Source: Athalassotoga sp049965695
Lineage (GTDB): Bacteria > Thermotogota > Thermotogae > Mesoaciditogales > Mesoaciditogaceae
Length of the DNA: 60,877 nucleotides
NCBI RefSeq assembly: GCF_049965695.1
Contig: NZ_JBMFWB010000012.1
Coordinates: 1-60,877, forward strand
Reading direction: 5' to 3'
Shown: in pieces, positions 26,132-34,992 of the stretch
Layout: each line of letters begins with the position of its first letter
Numbering within the stretch: the stretch's first letter is position 1
Program-made: the position numbers and the translations under genes
Notes under the pieces: model-generated
The model's input: the letters and a program-made list of their open reading frames with translations, nothing else
The model's database searches: none
What the model was told of the DNA's origin: nothing

Positions 26132-26567
26132 AACTCCTTCTTAAAAAATAAATTCCCAGGCCTATTGCCCCTGCCACAACACAGGAATCCGCAACGTTAA
26201 AAACGGGCCACCATCCTATTTGAATAAAATCTACAACATAACCGAATATGGGCCTGCTTATGGCGTTGTTTGATAATGCACCTCCTATCAAAAGTCCGAC
26301 AGAAAGTCTGAAAAAAAGACTTTTTTCTTTCCATAAGAAGGAAAAAATTATTATGCCACCTATAATCGCAAGCGTAAGATATTCGACGAAATCGTTTTTA
26401 AATGCCAGAAGGCTAAAGCCCACACCGGTATTTCTTACGTAAAATAAATTAACAACTCCTTTTACAACGGGTACGCTTTCCCAAAGTACCATTCTTGTTG
26501 AAACAAGATATTTTGTGAGTTGATCCACAGATATGACGATTAACACAACAATCCATTGAAAGATCAT
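26094..26567 (-). CDS. lspA: Lipoprotein signal peptidase
   Basis: Inner-membrane aspartyl protease (157 aa, four helices) that removes signal peptides from prolipoproteins. VDQLTKYLV and FYVRNTGVGFSLL are conserved segments. The catalytic pair is D113 (YVVDFI) and D127 (FNVADS). The usual GGALGNxIDR stretch is altered to GGALSNNAISR, so the Asp-Arg pair normally there is Ser-Arg. It still looks active because both catalytic aspartates remain. A repeat copy ends 32 bases upstream. Confidence 0.92.
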   Translation of the reverse strand: MIFQWIVVLIVISVDQLTKYLVSTRMVLWESVPVVKGVVNLFYVRNTGVGFSLLAFKNDFVEYLTLAIIGGIIIFSFLWKEKSLFFRLSVGLLIGGALSNNAISRPIFGYVVDFIQIGWWPVFNVADSCVVAGAIGLGIYFLRRSYGGKPQINRHQS

Positions 26568-26598
26568 TTTGCATCCTTTTCAAGAAAATTTTTGATGA

Positions 26599-26750
26599 TA
26601 TACTGAACCAGTTTTAAATTCCGAATAATCGCTCCAACAGGTGCCCCACTCGATGTCTGGTCCTCGCTGCGCTGCGGAGGCCATCTCGGAGGCATCCTGC
26701 TCTCCGCTTAAATTAAATGAACATTCGACTTTTAAAGTTATTTAAGTATA
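26599..26750 (-). repeat. TATACT element, full copy (copy B)
   Basis: 152 bases from TATACT to AGTATA, in the opposite orientation to copy C but the same length. The inside carries GTGCCCCACTCGATGTCTGG, TCCTCGCTGCG and GGCATCCTGCTCTCCGC, the same blocks as copies C and H. It fills most of the gap between lspA and the porin-like gene. Confidence 0.85.
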
Positions 26751-26783
26751 TACCAAATAAAGTTATTTAAGTATATACCAAAC
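26734..26783. repeat. 25-base tandem duplication at the element end
   Basis: The unit AAAGTTATTTAAGTATATAC plus CAAAT occurs at 26734-26758 and again (last base C) at 26759-26783. It spans the right end of copy B and the left end of the following partial copy, suggesting a nested insertion or slippage. Confidence 0.8.
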
Positions 26784-26826
26784 AAAATTCAAATTCCGAA
26801 TCATCGCTCCGGTATGTGCCCCGCTT
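26774..26826 (-). repeat. Truncated TATACT element (copy B2)
   Basis: Begins TATACCAAACAAAATTCAAA, like copy F, continues TTCCGAATCATCGCTCC and GTGCCCCGC, and then stops just before the end of the porin-like gene. Only one end of the element is present. Confidence 0.7.
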
Positions 26827-26831
26827 TCAAT

Positions 26832-27779
26832 TCAGAACCTCCACGTTAAGCCCGACCACAAGACTGGTCCCTCCACCGGCTCAACGTTTAACAATTGTCC
26901 GCTTGTTGCCGCATCAAGAAAGAAAGATATATCTTTTGAAATGGGTTTTACAAATTGGAATGCGCCCGAAATACCATAAGATGGCTGATATCCTCCCACG
27001 TAATACCCTGAAAAGGTTATCGTTGCATTTCCACCGAATATATTGAAAGGCACTTCTCCTTGCAAGTGCAGTTCTTTTTCAGTCATTGCAGTTAAAATTG
27101 AAAATGATCCGTCTGTGTAATCGGATATCCATACATATTTTGATGGTGCCTGATGAGCGATGTTTGGGAAAAGATCGACTGAATCAGAAAAAGCCATAAG
27201 TGTGTTTGAAAAATTTCCGTAATTTGCACTTAAGCCTATTCCGTAAGCACCGTTTGAAACACCACCCATTAAAAAGAAATTGCCAAGACGTCCTGTGAGT
27301 AAAAAGCCATTTTGGTACCAGAATGAATCAAGATAAAAGAAGCCGTTGAAACGTGCAAAATAAGTTCCTCTATCGTAGGCAAAAGAAAGCGCGTTATTTT
27401 GAGTTTCTCCTTTTAAAGTCACAGTCCATCCGGACGGAAGTGTACCCACGTCCCAAAGTGTGTAAAATTTTTCTGAGTGGGTATCCGTTGCCCCGTCTTG
27501 AATTCTTAAAACTCCCCAATCGAAATCAACGTATTTGAAAAGTTGAGATGCGTAAGGCGTAAAGACAAGCGTGTTGTTGGCAAAGTTTGTGTTAACCGAA
27601 AAATAAGATTCAACGTGGGCAACCCAAAATTCAAGATTCATCTCCACCGAAGATGTTAGGTTCAATCCATCGGTTGAGAATGAAGGTCCTGTCGATAAAA
27701 AAATTGTACTCTTCGGTGCTGCCAAAACAACTCCAAGAGTTGCAATTGCAAGAACAAAGAATACAATTATTTTTCTCAT
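26832..27779 (-). CDS. Exported beta-barrel-like outer membrane protein
   Basis: A 315-residue protein with a clear signal peptide (RKIIVFFVLAIATLGVVLA, then APK). The rest alternates hydrophobic and polar residues, is rich in aromatic girdle residues, and ends in GLTWRF, a terminal Phe as used for outer-membrane barrel insertion. I do not recognise a family; it resembles porin-like proteins of the Thermotogota outer sheath. ATG 27779 lies 3 bases after the stop of the PHP gene. Confidence 0.7.
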   Translation of the reverse strand: MRKIIVFFVLAIATLGVVLAAPKSTIFLSTGPSFSTDGLNLTSSVEMNLEFWVAHVESYFSVNTNFANNTLVFTPYASQLFKYVDFDWGVLRIQDGATDTHSEKFYTLWDVGTLPSGWTVTLKGETQNNALSFAYDRGTYFARFNGFFYLDSFWYQNGFLLTGRLGNFFLMGGVSNGAYGIGLSANYGNFSNTLMAFSDSVDLFPNIAHQAPSKYVWISDYTDGSFSILTAMTEKELHLQGEVPFNIFGGNATITFSGYYVGGYQPSYGISGAFQFVKPISKDISFFLDAATSGQLLNVEPVEGPVLWSGLTWRF

Positions 27780-27782
27780 GAC

Positions 27783-28616
27783 TCACCTTACCATTTTAAG
27801 CAGTTCAATCACTATTTCTCTTGGAACGTTCATTATCTCTATTGGGTAGGTGCCTTCATGGTAATCAGTTCCCACGGTTATTTTGAGCCCATGAATTCTT
27901 GCCATTTCGTGGTAATACTTTGACTGAGCACTCGTGTGTTGCGAATGATATGCTTCAATTCCATCAAGGCCCCATTCGATCATCTTCATCAGATCGATTT
28001 CTTCAAGTCCGGACTTCACCTTGTTCTTGTAAAGGCCAGGATGCGCAAGCACAGCCCATCCTCCCGCCATATGAATTCTCTTTATCGCTTCTTCTGGATC
28101 AAGTCCTTTCGGTGCCACATATGCTTTCCCTTTGTCTCCTATAAGTTCTGGAGTAAAAGCATCTTTGAAAGACTTGACATATCCCTTTTCCAAAAGCGCC
28201 CTGGCAACATTCGGCCTTCCGACAAAAGGACCTGGAGATTGTTCCATAACATCGTCAAAAGTTATCTTATAACCGAGTTCATTTAATTTGTTAACCGTCT
28301 CACGGACTTTTTGTGTTCTTTCTTTGAACCTTGCCTCTAAAAAATCGTTAAAACAGGCATCGTCTGGATCAAAATCGTAACCAAGGATATGCACTTCGCC
28401 ATCATCGTACATCGTTGATATCTCAACGCCGGCTATCAATTTAATGCCAATCTCCGAAGACAGATCAAGCGCTTCTTTGACGCCGCTTATCGAATCGTGA
28501 TCTGTAAGTGCACCAAAAACAACACCACCTCCGGCGACTATTTCAAGTACGTCTCTGACGGAGAAGACGCCATCTGAGTGGTTACTGTGAAAATGAAGAT
28601 CAACTCTTTGAAACAT
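27783..28616 (-). CDS. PHP domain phosphoesterase (YciV/TrpH type)
   Basis: A 277-residue metal-dependent phosphoesterase. Metal ligands are visible: H8 and H10 in VDLHFHSNHSDG, D15, the His in LTDHDSISG, a Glu in GVEISTMYDDGEVHILGY, AHPGLY, and the final GTDYHEGTYP. The family includes RNase AM and 3',5'-nucleoside bisphosphate phosphatase, so trimming of RNA 5' ends or pAp hydrolysis is likely. It lies 4 bases downstream of yebC. Confidence 0.9.
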   Translation of the reverse strand: MFQRVDLHFHSNHSDGVFSVRDVLEIVAGGGVVFGALTDHDSISGVKEALDLSSEIGIKLIAGVEISTMYDDGEVHILGYDFDPDDACFNDFLEARFKERTQKVRETVNKLNELGYKITFDDVMEQSPGPFVGRPNVARALLEKGYVKSFKDAFTPELIGDKGKAYVAPKGLDPEEAIKRIHMAGGWAVLAHPGLYKNKVKSGLEEIDLMKMIEWGLDGIEAYHSQHTSAQSKYYHEMARIHGLKITVGTDYHEGTYPIEIMNVPREIVIELLKMVR

Positions 28617-28620
28617 CTTA

Positions 28621-29379
28621 TCAGCCGATTCTCGACATTATTTCTTCAAGTTCCTTGTCATCGATATCGAAATTAGAATAAACTTCCTGAACGTCATCGA
28701 GTTCTTCAAGGGAGTTTACGACCTGCAGCACTTTTTCCGCATCTTTTCCGCTCACGTGAACACTCATTTTTGGCACAAAAGTTGGTTCGTAAGAATCAAT
28801 TTTGTAATCATCTTTAAGTGCATCGACAACTTTGTAAAGCATTTCAGGCGGAGTCATGATTGTGTAAACATCTTCGTCCTCCTTGATATCTTCTGCTCCG
28901 GCATCTATGACCCTCATCATAAACTCATCAGGATCGGAAACAGCATCTTTTGAAATTATTATCACACCTTTTCTTTCAAATTGCCAGCCAACACTTCCGC
29001 CTTCTGCAAGACTTCCGCCGTATTTGGTTAGAACATGCCTTATATCCGCTATCGTTCTGTTTTTGTTATCTGTCAGTGTGCTTATGTAGAGTGCAACTCC
29101 GGCAGGAGCATATCCTTCGTACATTATTTCTTCGTAACTGACACCTTCAAGTTCTCCGGTTCCCCTTTTTATCGCTCTTTCAACGGTGTCCTTCGGCATG
29201 TTTGCCTCTCTTGCCTTTTCAACCGCAACTCTCAAACGCGGATTCATATCCGGATCCCCACCTCCGGCTCGTGCGGCAACGGTTAACTCTCTTATAACTT
29301 TTGTAAACTCAGCAGATCTCTTGCTATCCTGTGCTTCTTTCCTGTGTTTTATATTGGCCCATTTGTTATGACCAGACAT
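28621..29379 (-). CDS. YebC/PmpR family protein
   Basis: A 252-residue protein starting MSGHNKWANIKHRKEAQDSK, the family signature, with ANMPKDTVERAIKRGTGE and GGSLAEGGSVGWQFERKG further on. Members act as DNA-binding regulators or, as reported more recently for some, as ribosome-associated factors that help at proline stretches. A perfect CAGGAGGG lies before ATG 29379 and an extended -10 promoter is at 29414. Confidence 0.96.
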   Translation of the reverse strand: MSGHNKWANIKHRKEAQDSKRSAEFTKVIRELTVAARAGGGDPDMNPRLRVAVEKAREANMPKDTVERAIKRGTGELEGVSYEEIMYEGYAPAGVALYISTLTDNKNRTIADIRHVLTKYGGSLAEGGSVGWQFERKGVIIISKDAVSDPDEFMMRVIDAGAEDIKEDEDVYTIMTPPEMLYKVVDALKDDYKIDSYEPTFVPKMSVHVSGKDAEKVLQVVNSLEELDDVQEVYSNFDIDDKELEEIMSRIG

Positions 29380-29408
29380 GAAAATCCCTCCTGGATTTTT
29401 AACTTTTC

Positions 29409-29441
29409 AAGATATTTTACCACATTAAGCCTTTTTAACAA
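29409..29441 (-). promoter_or_regulatory. Predicted promoter of yebC
   Basis: Minus strand: TTGTTA (rc 29436-29441), 16-base spacer, TG-G-TAAAAT (rc 29414-29422), then ATCTT. The TGGTAAAATATCTT block is identical to that of the SRP RNA promoter. Confidence 0.6.
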
Positions 29442-29458
29442 AAACATACCCCCAAAGA

Positions 29459-30550
29459 TCATCTCAGGGCTATGCCCACCATCTTCAATTCGTATTTTCT
29501 ACTTCCAAGTCCAATTTTTTCACCGTGTTCAAGTTGTGCTTTCCATGAAACTTCAGGATGTACTTCGTGGAAAGGATCTTTTCCAACTGTTTTTATGACA
29601 AGATCAATGCATGCCTGATCAAGTGCGACAGGATCGGTACTTGCCGCTATTCCTATGTCAGGTGCAACTGGAGGTCTGTTTATAGACCAGCAATCACAAT
29701 CCGGAGAAACGTTGGTTATGAAAGAAATAAAAAGCCCACGTTTATCTTTCAAAACGGCTTTTGAATATTCGGCTATTTTCATGCTCAAAAGGTCGGATGA
29801 AGCATTCCACTGCGGGGTCATCGCACCATAATCACACATGGCCACACACTCTCCGCATCCTATACAGGCATCGTAATCTATCAGCGCATACCTTTTACCA
29901 TTCTCTCCCTTTACGACCTTAACGGCACCGGTGGGGCAATGCCTTTCACACATGCCGCATGCCGTACAGTTGTCTGTAACGACAACGGGTTTTGAAGTAG
30001 AATGCTGTTCGAGTTTTCCAGATCTCGAGGCAGATCCCATACCCAAATTTTTCAAGGTACCTCCAAAGCCAGTTTGTTCATGGCCTTTGAAATGCGTTAC
30101 CGCTATCACGACATTTGAAAGCGCTATTGCGGAACCTATTTTTGCATTTTTCACGTACTGACCATCTATCGGAACCTCCACTTCATCGCTTCCCCTTAGG
30201 CCGTCTGCTATAACAAGCGGTGCTCCAGTTACTTCTTGAACGAAACCATTTACCGTCGCCGTCCAGAGATGATCGATGGCATTGGACCGACTCCCTTTGT
30301 AAAGGGTATTTGCATCAGTTAAAAACGGTTTTCCACCAAGTTCTTTTACCCTATCTGTTAGAACGCGTACGTAATTAGGCCTTATGTAGGCCATGTTCCC
30401 GTATTCTCCAAAGTGGATCTTTATAGCGACAAGATCGTCCTTCTTTACCACTTCGGATATTCCCGTTCGATCGACAAGCAATTTCAATTTTTGGAGCAAA
30501 CTCATTCCCGGTGTGGTTGACATATCGGTAAAATAAACGGTAGACATCTT
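29459..30550 (-). CDS. DUF362 protein with two 4Fe-4S motifs
   Basis: A 363-residue protein. The DUF362 part (VAIKIHFGEYGNMAYIRPNY, and THFKGHEQTGFGGTLKNLG) is interrupted by a ferredoxin module with CTACGMCERHCPTGAV and CIGCGECVAMCDYGAM, each suited to one [4Fe-4S] cluster. Function unknown, likely redox. An open frame extends 6 codons upstream, but MSTVYF at 30550, with AGGAG 11 bases upstream, is chosen. It follows larC by 1 base, so it is probably part of the lar operon and may use or help make the nickel-pincer cofactor. Confidence 0.85.
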   Translation of the reverse strand, partial: KMSTVYFTDMSTTPGMSLLQKLKLLVDRTGISEVVKKDDLVAIKIHFGEYGNMAYIRPNYVRVLTDRVKELGGKPFLTDANTLYKGSRSNAIDHLWTATVNGFVQEVTGAPLVIADGLRGSDEVEVPIDGQYVKNAKIGSAIALSNVVIAVTHFKGHEQTGFGGTLKNLGMGSASRSGKLEQHSTSKPVVVTDNCTACGMCERHCPTGAVKVVKGENGKRYALIDYDACIGCGECVAMCDYGAMTPQWNASSDLLSMKIAEYSKAVLKDKRGLFISFITNVSPDCDCWSINRPPVAPDIGIAASTDPVALDQACIDLVIKTVGKDPFHEVHPEVSWKAQLEHGEKIGLGSRKYELKMVGIALR

Positions 30551-30551
30551 T

Positions 30552-31763
30552 TCATACTCTCCTTTCAAATTCAGCGTAAAACATTTGATAAACTGTTTTT
30601 ATAGGTAATCCTTTTTCTTTTGCTATTTTTTTGCATTCTTCGTATTCAGGGGCAATATTGACAGTTTTACCATCTAAAATTCCGACTTTAACTTTGACCT
30701 TTCCAAATTGAGTGTCGATTTCCTCTATCTTGCGATCGACTATTTCTCTCTCGATATCAAAGATCCTAACTCCAAGAGTTGTCGTCTCTTGCAAAAGTAT
30801 TTCGTTGACCTTAAAAAGGTTTTCAACATCGACTATGACGCTTATCTTTGTCGCTGGTCTGTTTTTCTTCATCTGGATTGGTGTGAAATAAACATCCAAA
30901 GCGCCGTTTTCGAAGAGTTTTTCCATGATATATTCGTAAAATTGCGGATTCATGTCATCTATGTTTGTCTCAACAACTTTCATCTTTTTTGATCCCTGTT
31001 CAACATTTCCGACGTTTATTCTCAAAAGATTGGGAATATCTATCTCATAGGTACCGGCTCCGTAACCCACTTTTTCAACGCGCATAAGAGGTTTAGGGCC
31101 AAAATAAGCAGATAAAGTTGTTATTATGGCAGCACCTGTCGGTGTTGTCAATTCTTTTTCTGTTCCGCTTGAGTATGTAGGCACATTTTTAAGCAATTCC
31201 ATCGTTGCGGGTGCCGGCACGGGTAATTTTCCATGGGCTGCCATGACATATCCTTGGCCGGTGTTGATCGATGAAGCGTATATTCTGTCGATCCCTAACA
31301 GTTCAAGTCCCGTAACGGATCCAACTATATCCACTATTGCATCAACGGCTCCGACTTCATGAAAATGAATCTCGTTTATCTCTGTTCTGTGAACCTTTGC
31401 TTCGGCTTTTGCAAGATTCAGGAAGATCGCTTTGCTTTTTTCTTTTATCGTTCTTGAAAGTTCGCTCGTTTCTATTATTTTATTTATATCTTCGAGGTTC
31501 CTTCCGTGATGTTCGTGATCGTGATCATGGTCGTGATCGTGGTTGTGGTCGTGTTCGTGTTCATGATTGTGTAAGTGCACATCAACGTAAGTACCACCTA
31601 TGTGAGATCTTGAAACTTTTTCGATCTTTATTTCGTATTCATTTTCAAGGCCTAATTTATTTAATTCAGACTCAAGCGATTTGGGATCGAGGCCAAGATC
31701 TATCAAAGCACCTAAAACCATATTTCCGCTTATACCCGAAAACATTTCAAAATAAGCGTCCAT
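30552..31763 (-). CDS. larC: Nickel-pincer cofactor nickel insertase LarC
   Basis: CTP-dependent cyclometallase that inserts nickel into the pyridinium bis-thiocarboxylate mononucleotide to finish the nickel-pincer cofactor. The start YFEMFSGISGNMVLGALIDLG is the family signature. A histidine/aspartate stretch (about residues 65-90, for example HDHNHDHDHDHDHEHH) is a nickel store. The downstream RINVGN and FYEYIMEKLFENGALDVYF segments belong to the C-terminal half. The reading frame is continuous, unlike Lactiplantibacillus plantarum, where LarC needs a programmed frameshift. GAGGAG lies 8 bases before ATG 31763. Confidence 0.95.
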   Translation of the reverse strand: MDAYFEMFSGISGNMVLGALIDLGLDPKSLESELNKLGLENEYEIKIEKVSRSHIGGTYVDVHLHNHEHEHDHNHDHDHDHDHEHHGRNLEDINKIIETSELSRTIKEKSKAIFLNLAKAEAKVHRTEINEIHFHEVGAVDAIVDIVGSVTGLELLGIDRIYASSINTGQGYVMAAHGKLPVPAPATMELLKNVPTYSSGTEKELTTPTGAAIITTLSAYFGPKPLMRVEKVGYGAGTYEIDIPNLLRINVGNVEQGSKKMKVVETNIDDMNPQFYEYIMEKLFENGALDVYFTPIQMKKNRPATKISVIVDVENLFKVNEILLQETTTLGVRIFDIEREIVDRKIEEIDTQFGKVKVKVGILDGKTVNIAPEYEECKKIAKEKGLPIKTVYQMFYAEFERRV

Positions 31764-31768
31764 TTGAA

Positions 31769-32521
31769 TCACTCCTCTCCTATTTTGTTTATCATGCTGG
31801 CCAGATAAGCGGCTCCGAAACCGTTATCTATGTTAACAACTCCCACTCCTCCCGAGCAGTTGTTCAGCATCGTTAAAAGCGGTGCAAGTCCTTTGAAGTT
31901 TGCGCCATAACCCACACTTGTCGGAACTGCTATAACCGGTTTTTTGACGAGTCCTGCGATGACGCTTGGAAGCGCACCATCCATGCCAGCGATTACAATT
32001 ATAACTTTAGCCTTGTCAAGTAAATCAACGTTGTAAAGGATCCTGTGAATGCCCGCAACCCCGACATCCAAAAGTTTTGATACCGAATTTCCCATTATTC
32101 TTGCACTTTCATATGATTCTTCAACTACCGGCAAATCCGAAGTGCCGGCGCTTACAATGAGAATATTTCCGGTATTTTGTGGACTTTCCCTTTCCAAAGT
32201 AATAGTTCTACCCAAAGCATTGTAAGTGGCTTGAGGAAAAAGCGTACTGATTTTTTTAAACGTTGTTTTATTTGCCCTTGTGCCAAGTACATTTGAATTC
32301 TTGTCAGATAACTTTTTGAAGATTTCTAAGACTTGATCATCTGTTTTTCCTTCACAAAAGATCACCTCAGGGAAACCGCGCCTTTTCGTCCTGTCAAGAT
32401 CAACGCGTGCAAAATCAAGATCATCGTATCCGGGATCGATTATCATCTCAATGGCCTCATCGATTTCTATTTTCCCCAACTTCACAGATTCAAGAATTGA
32501 TTTCAGATTTTTACCTACCAT
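31769..32521 (-). CDS. larB: Nickel-pincer cofactor biosynthesis protein LarB
   Basis: LarB carboxylates and hydrolyses nicotinic acid adenine dinucleotide to start nickel-pincer cofactor synthesis. The C-terminal half has the PurE-like fold: ILIVSAGTSDLPVVEESYE, KVIIVIAGMDGALPSVIAGL and KPVIAVPTSVGYGANFKG. An open frame runs 27 codons further upstream, but GAGGTG 7 bases before ATG 32521 and the start of homology at KNLKSILESVKLGKI favour 32521 (250 aa), which overlaps larE by 11 bases. Confidence 0.94.
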   Translation of the reverse strand: MVGKNLKSILESVKLGKIEIDEAIEMIIDPGYDDLDFARVDLDRTKRRGFPEVIFCEGKTDDQVLEIFKKLSDKNSNVLGTRANKTTFKKISTLFPQATYNALGRTITLERESPQNTGNILIVSAGTSDLPVVEESYESARIMGNSVSKLLDVGVAGIHRILYNVDLLDKAKVIIVIAGMDGALPSVIAGLVKKPVIAVPTSVGYGANFKGLAPLLTMLNNCSGGVGVVNIDNGFGAAYLASMINKIGEE

Positions 32522-33329
32522 TTTTAAGCACCTCGTTAAGACTTCCGCTTCTGTAACCTTCAAGATCAAGGGTGACGTAATTAAATCCGAGAGATTTTGC
32601 AAGTTTCACGATCTCGAATTTTTTTTCAAGAATTATCTGAAATTCATCCGGCATTACCTCTATTCTTAAGGTTTTTTCGTCATGATACCGTGCCCTGTGG
32701 ACCTTCAATCCGGTTGAACTGAGATAAAATTCAATCTTTCTTATCTTTTCGAGTTTATCGGTTGTTATTCTTGTACCGTAAGGAAAGCGAGTCGCAAGGC
32801 ATGTCTCGGGTTGTTTGTCCCACGTGGGTAATCCCATTTCTTTTGAAAAATTCCTTATCTCGGATTTTGTCAATTCGGCATCTTTTAATGGACTTGATAT
32901 TCCAAGTTCCGTAAGTGCTTTCAAGCCCGGTCTGTAATCATTCAAAACATCATCGTAATTGGTTCCGTCTGCGATAAACTTAACGTCATTTTCTTTGGCA
33001 ATTTTGATAAGATCTTTGAATATGGAATATTTGCAATAATAGCAACGTAAAGCATCATTTTTGGCAAAATTTTCATCTTCAAGTTCATTTGAGTCAACGA
33101 TGATCTGCCTTATACCCAAGTCTTCTGCGATTTGAGTGGATTTTTTTATTTCATCTTCAAATCTTATCGGAGAAATAACCGTTACAGCCAAAACCTTGTC
33201 TTTTCCCAAAATGTCTTTGGCAACTTTCAAAAGGAAAGTGCTATCTGTTCCTCCTGAAAATGCCACTGCAATTTTTCCCATTTTTCGGATTATCGATTTA
33301 AGATTTTCCAATTTTTCCGCAGAATTCAT
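32511..33329 (-). CDS. larE: ATP-dependent sulfur transferase LarE
   Basis: PP-loop enzyme (272 aa) that thiolates the pincer precursor. The PP-loop SGGTDS is at residues 25-30 (KIAVAFSGGTDSTFLL). Conserved cysteines appear in ALRCYYCKYS and in QPETCLATRFPYGTR, the latter near the sacrificial or cluster-binding Cys of known LarE proteins. It is the first gene of larE-larB-larC. No larA (lactate racemase) lies in the window. Confidence 0.94.
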   Translation of the reverse strand: MNSAEKLENLKSIIRKMGKIAVAFSGGTDSTFLLKVAKDILGKDKVLAVTVISPIRFEDEIKKSTQIAEDLGIRQIIVDSNELEDENFAKNDALRCYYCKYSIFKDLIKIAKENDVKFIADGTNYDDVLNDYRPGLKALTELGISSPLKDAELTKSEIRNFSKEMGLPTWDKQPETCLATRFPYGTRITTDKLEKIRKIEFYLSSTGLKVHRARYHDEKTLRIEVMPDEFQIILEKKFEIVKLAKSLGFNYVTLDLEGYRSGSLNEVLKNGR

Positions 33330-33351
33330 GATTGCACTTCCTTATTTGAAA

Positions 33352-33360
33352 ATTATATCA
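33352..33360 (-). promoter_or_regulatory. Extended -10 promoter of the lar operon
   Basis: The minus strand reads TGATATAAT (TG-A-TATAAT), directly after the terminator hairpin of the upstream gene and about 22 bases before the larE start. There is no -35 match because the hairpin occupies that place. Confidence 0.6.
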
Positions 33361-33361
33361 C

Positions 33362-33385
33362 AAGCCCCGCATAATTGCGGGGCTT
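33362..33385 (-). terminator. Hairpin between the SPASM gene and larE
   Basis: A 9-base stem AAGCCCCGC (33362-33370) / GCGGGGCTT (33377-33385) with a 6-base loop. It lies 24 bases after the stop of the SPASM radical SAM gene. The tail on the minus strand is not a clean T run, so termination strength is uncertain. Confidence 0.65.
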
Positions 33386-33409
33386 ATTTAATTTTAAATT
33401 TGTATACCT

Positions 33410-34966
33410 TTATTTTCCTGCCGCTACATCGGCCTTTTCTAAATTTTTAGCCTCTTTTATCGCCGCTTGCAAGAAATCGTAATCAAGTATGAATGGATAT
33501 TTTTTTGCCCACTCAAAGATCTTGTCTGGGTTATTCTGGAACCATAATCTATCTAGTCCTTCACCGTGAGAAGTACCTTTTTGTTTTATCTCTTCGATGT
33601 TTTTGGTGAATTCATTTTCCCACACGGGATCAAGTTCTTTGTGAATGTTTTTGGAATATTCATCCAAAGCAGGCGCCAATTTTGTAACAACGAGATCCGA
33701 CGCACCTTTATCCGTTGATATTGCGTTATGCTTTGCAACTACTTCTCTGAGAATCCACGGATTGTCTATTATCATGCATGGAGTTAAAAGATTATCTGAA
33801 TGTGGCTGATGAAATCTTATGTCTGCAAGGAAAGGAGATTGTAAAATTTCAACAAGAGATTTTTCTTTCACGTTGTCTGTCGCGAAATGCGTGAATATGC
33901 AAGGTTCAACGTATCCTTCGCTGTTGATGTGAAGATATCTTCTTCCGCCGGCTATACATCCGCCAACAGATGGTGCATCATTCCAGAAATCCATCAAGAA
34001 ATAGGGTTTTCTTGCCCTCAATGACCTTACAAAGTCTCCCATTGCCTTTCTCTGAGATGGAAGTGGCATGAGATCAACTTCCGGATCTCTTCCCACTGGC
34101 ATGAAAAGGAATAGCCATGAAAAGAAAGCACCTTTTTCTATCCAGAAGTCGTAAAGTTCATCAGATGTGAGTTGATCAAAATTCGTCCTCATGAAAACGA
34201 AAGAATTACCAAATATGATCCCTCTTTCTCTTAATCTATCTGCGGCAGCGATTACTTTGGCGTAAATACCTTTTCCTCTTATGTAATCAGTTTCGTCTTC
34301 CCATCCATTTACGCTAAGAACGGGATAAACATTGCCAAGTTCCTGAATTTGATCGGCCACTTTATCGGTTATGAACGTTGAGTTCGTGAAGATCATGAAA
34401 AGAGAATCGTTGTGCTTTTTTATGAGTGGGTAAAGTTCACCCCATCTGACAAATGGTTCTCCTCCGAGGATCGTGTAAAAATAAGTACCGATTTCTTTTC
34501 CCTGTGTGATTATGCTGTCGACAAGTTCAATTGGCATATCATCCTGTCTTGAATATTCACTCGCGTAACAGCCAATGCAATTCAGGTTGCATCTCATAGT
34601 CGGGCTTATGAGGATGGTGTAGGGAGCGGCAAAACCGTTCTTTTGTACGGTTTCTTCTTTGTTGTACTTGATCCATCCAAGATTTACATTTACAAGGAAA
34701 TTTGTGAAGAAAGTTTTCACAATGTGTTTGTCTTTCTTGAAAAGATTTATAAGCCACTGCCTTGAACCAGGATTCTTTTGAACCCAATCTGCGAATTTAG
34801 AAAGGTTATCGGTCCCTCCTATGGTGTGTTCCAGTTTTTTGAGAGATTCAATGGCTTTATCGAAATTCTGTTCTGGATCTTTGACTATGAAATCTATATA
34901 CCTTCCAAGAACTGCATTTATCGCCATTTTTGTAGCCTTATCTTTGATTTCGTTTCCTATTCCCAT
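33410..34966 (-). CDS. Radical SAM / SPASM-like protein
   Basis: A 518-residue radical SAM protein. The cluster motif is canonical CX3CX2C in SPTMRCNLNCIGCYAS. The GGEP motif is in TILGGEPFVRWGEL, followed by LYPLIKKHNDSLFMIFTNST. A later cysteine region (VGGCIAGGRRYLHINSEGYV, then EPCIFTH) matches an auxiliary-cluster (SPASM/twitch) domain. Similar proteins are widespread in anaerobes with unassigned roles. It has its own promoter (TTGACA-17-TAAAAT) and a palindrome in the leader that could be an operator. Confidence 0.88.
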   Translation of the reverse strand: MGIGNEIKDKATKMAINAVLGRYIDFIVKDPEQNFDKAIESLKKLEHTIGGTDNLSKFADWVQKNPGSRQWLINLFKKDKHIVKTFFTNFLVNVNLGWIKYNKEETVQKNGFAAPYTILISPTMRCNLNCIGCYASEYSRQDDMPIELVDSIITQGKEIGTYFYTILGGEPFVRWGELYPLIKKHNDSLFMIFTNSTFITDKVADQIQELGNVYPVLSVNGWEDETDYIRGKGIYAKVIAAADRLRERGIIFGNSFVFMRTNFDQLTSDELYDFWIEKGAFFSWLFLFMPVGRDPEVDLMPLPSQRKAMGDFVRSLRARKPYFLMDFWNDAPSVGGCIAGGRRYLHINSEGYVEPCIFTHFATDNVKEKSLVEILQSPFLADIRFHQPHSDNLLTPCMIIDNPWILREVVAKHNAISTDKGASDLVVTKLAPALDEYSKNIHKELDPVWENEFTKNIEEIKQKGTSHGEGLDRLWFQNNPDKIFEWAKKYPFILDYDFLQAAIKEAKNLEKADVAAGK

Positions 34967-34992
34967 TCAGATCATACTCCTTCCCTAAAATT

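Noticed and set aside
31337..31876. A 179-codon plus-strand frame over larC/larB, including the His-rich segment
   Set aside because: It is the shadow of the GAY-CAY repeat of larC; the larC frame has family signatures on both sides.
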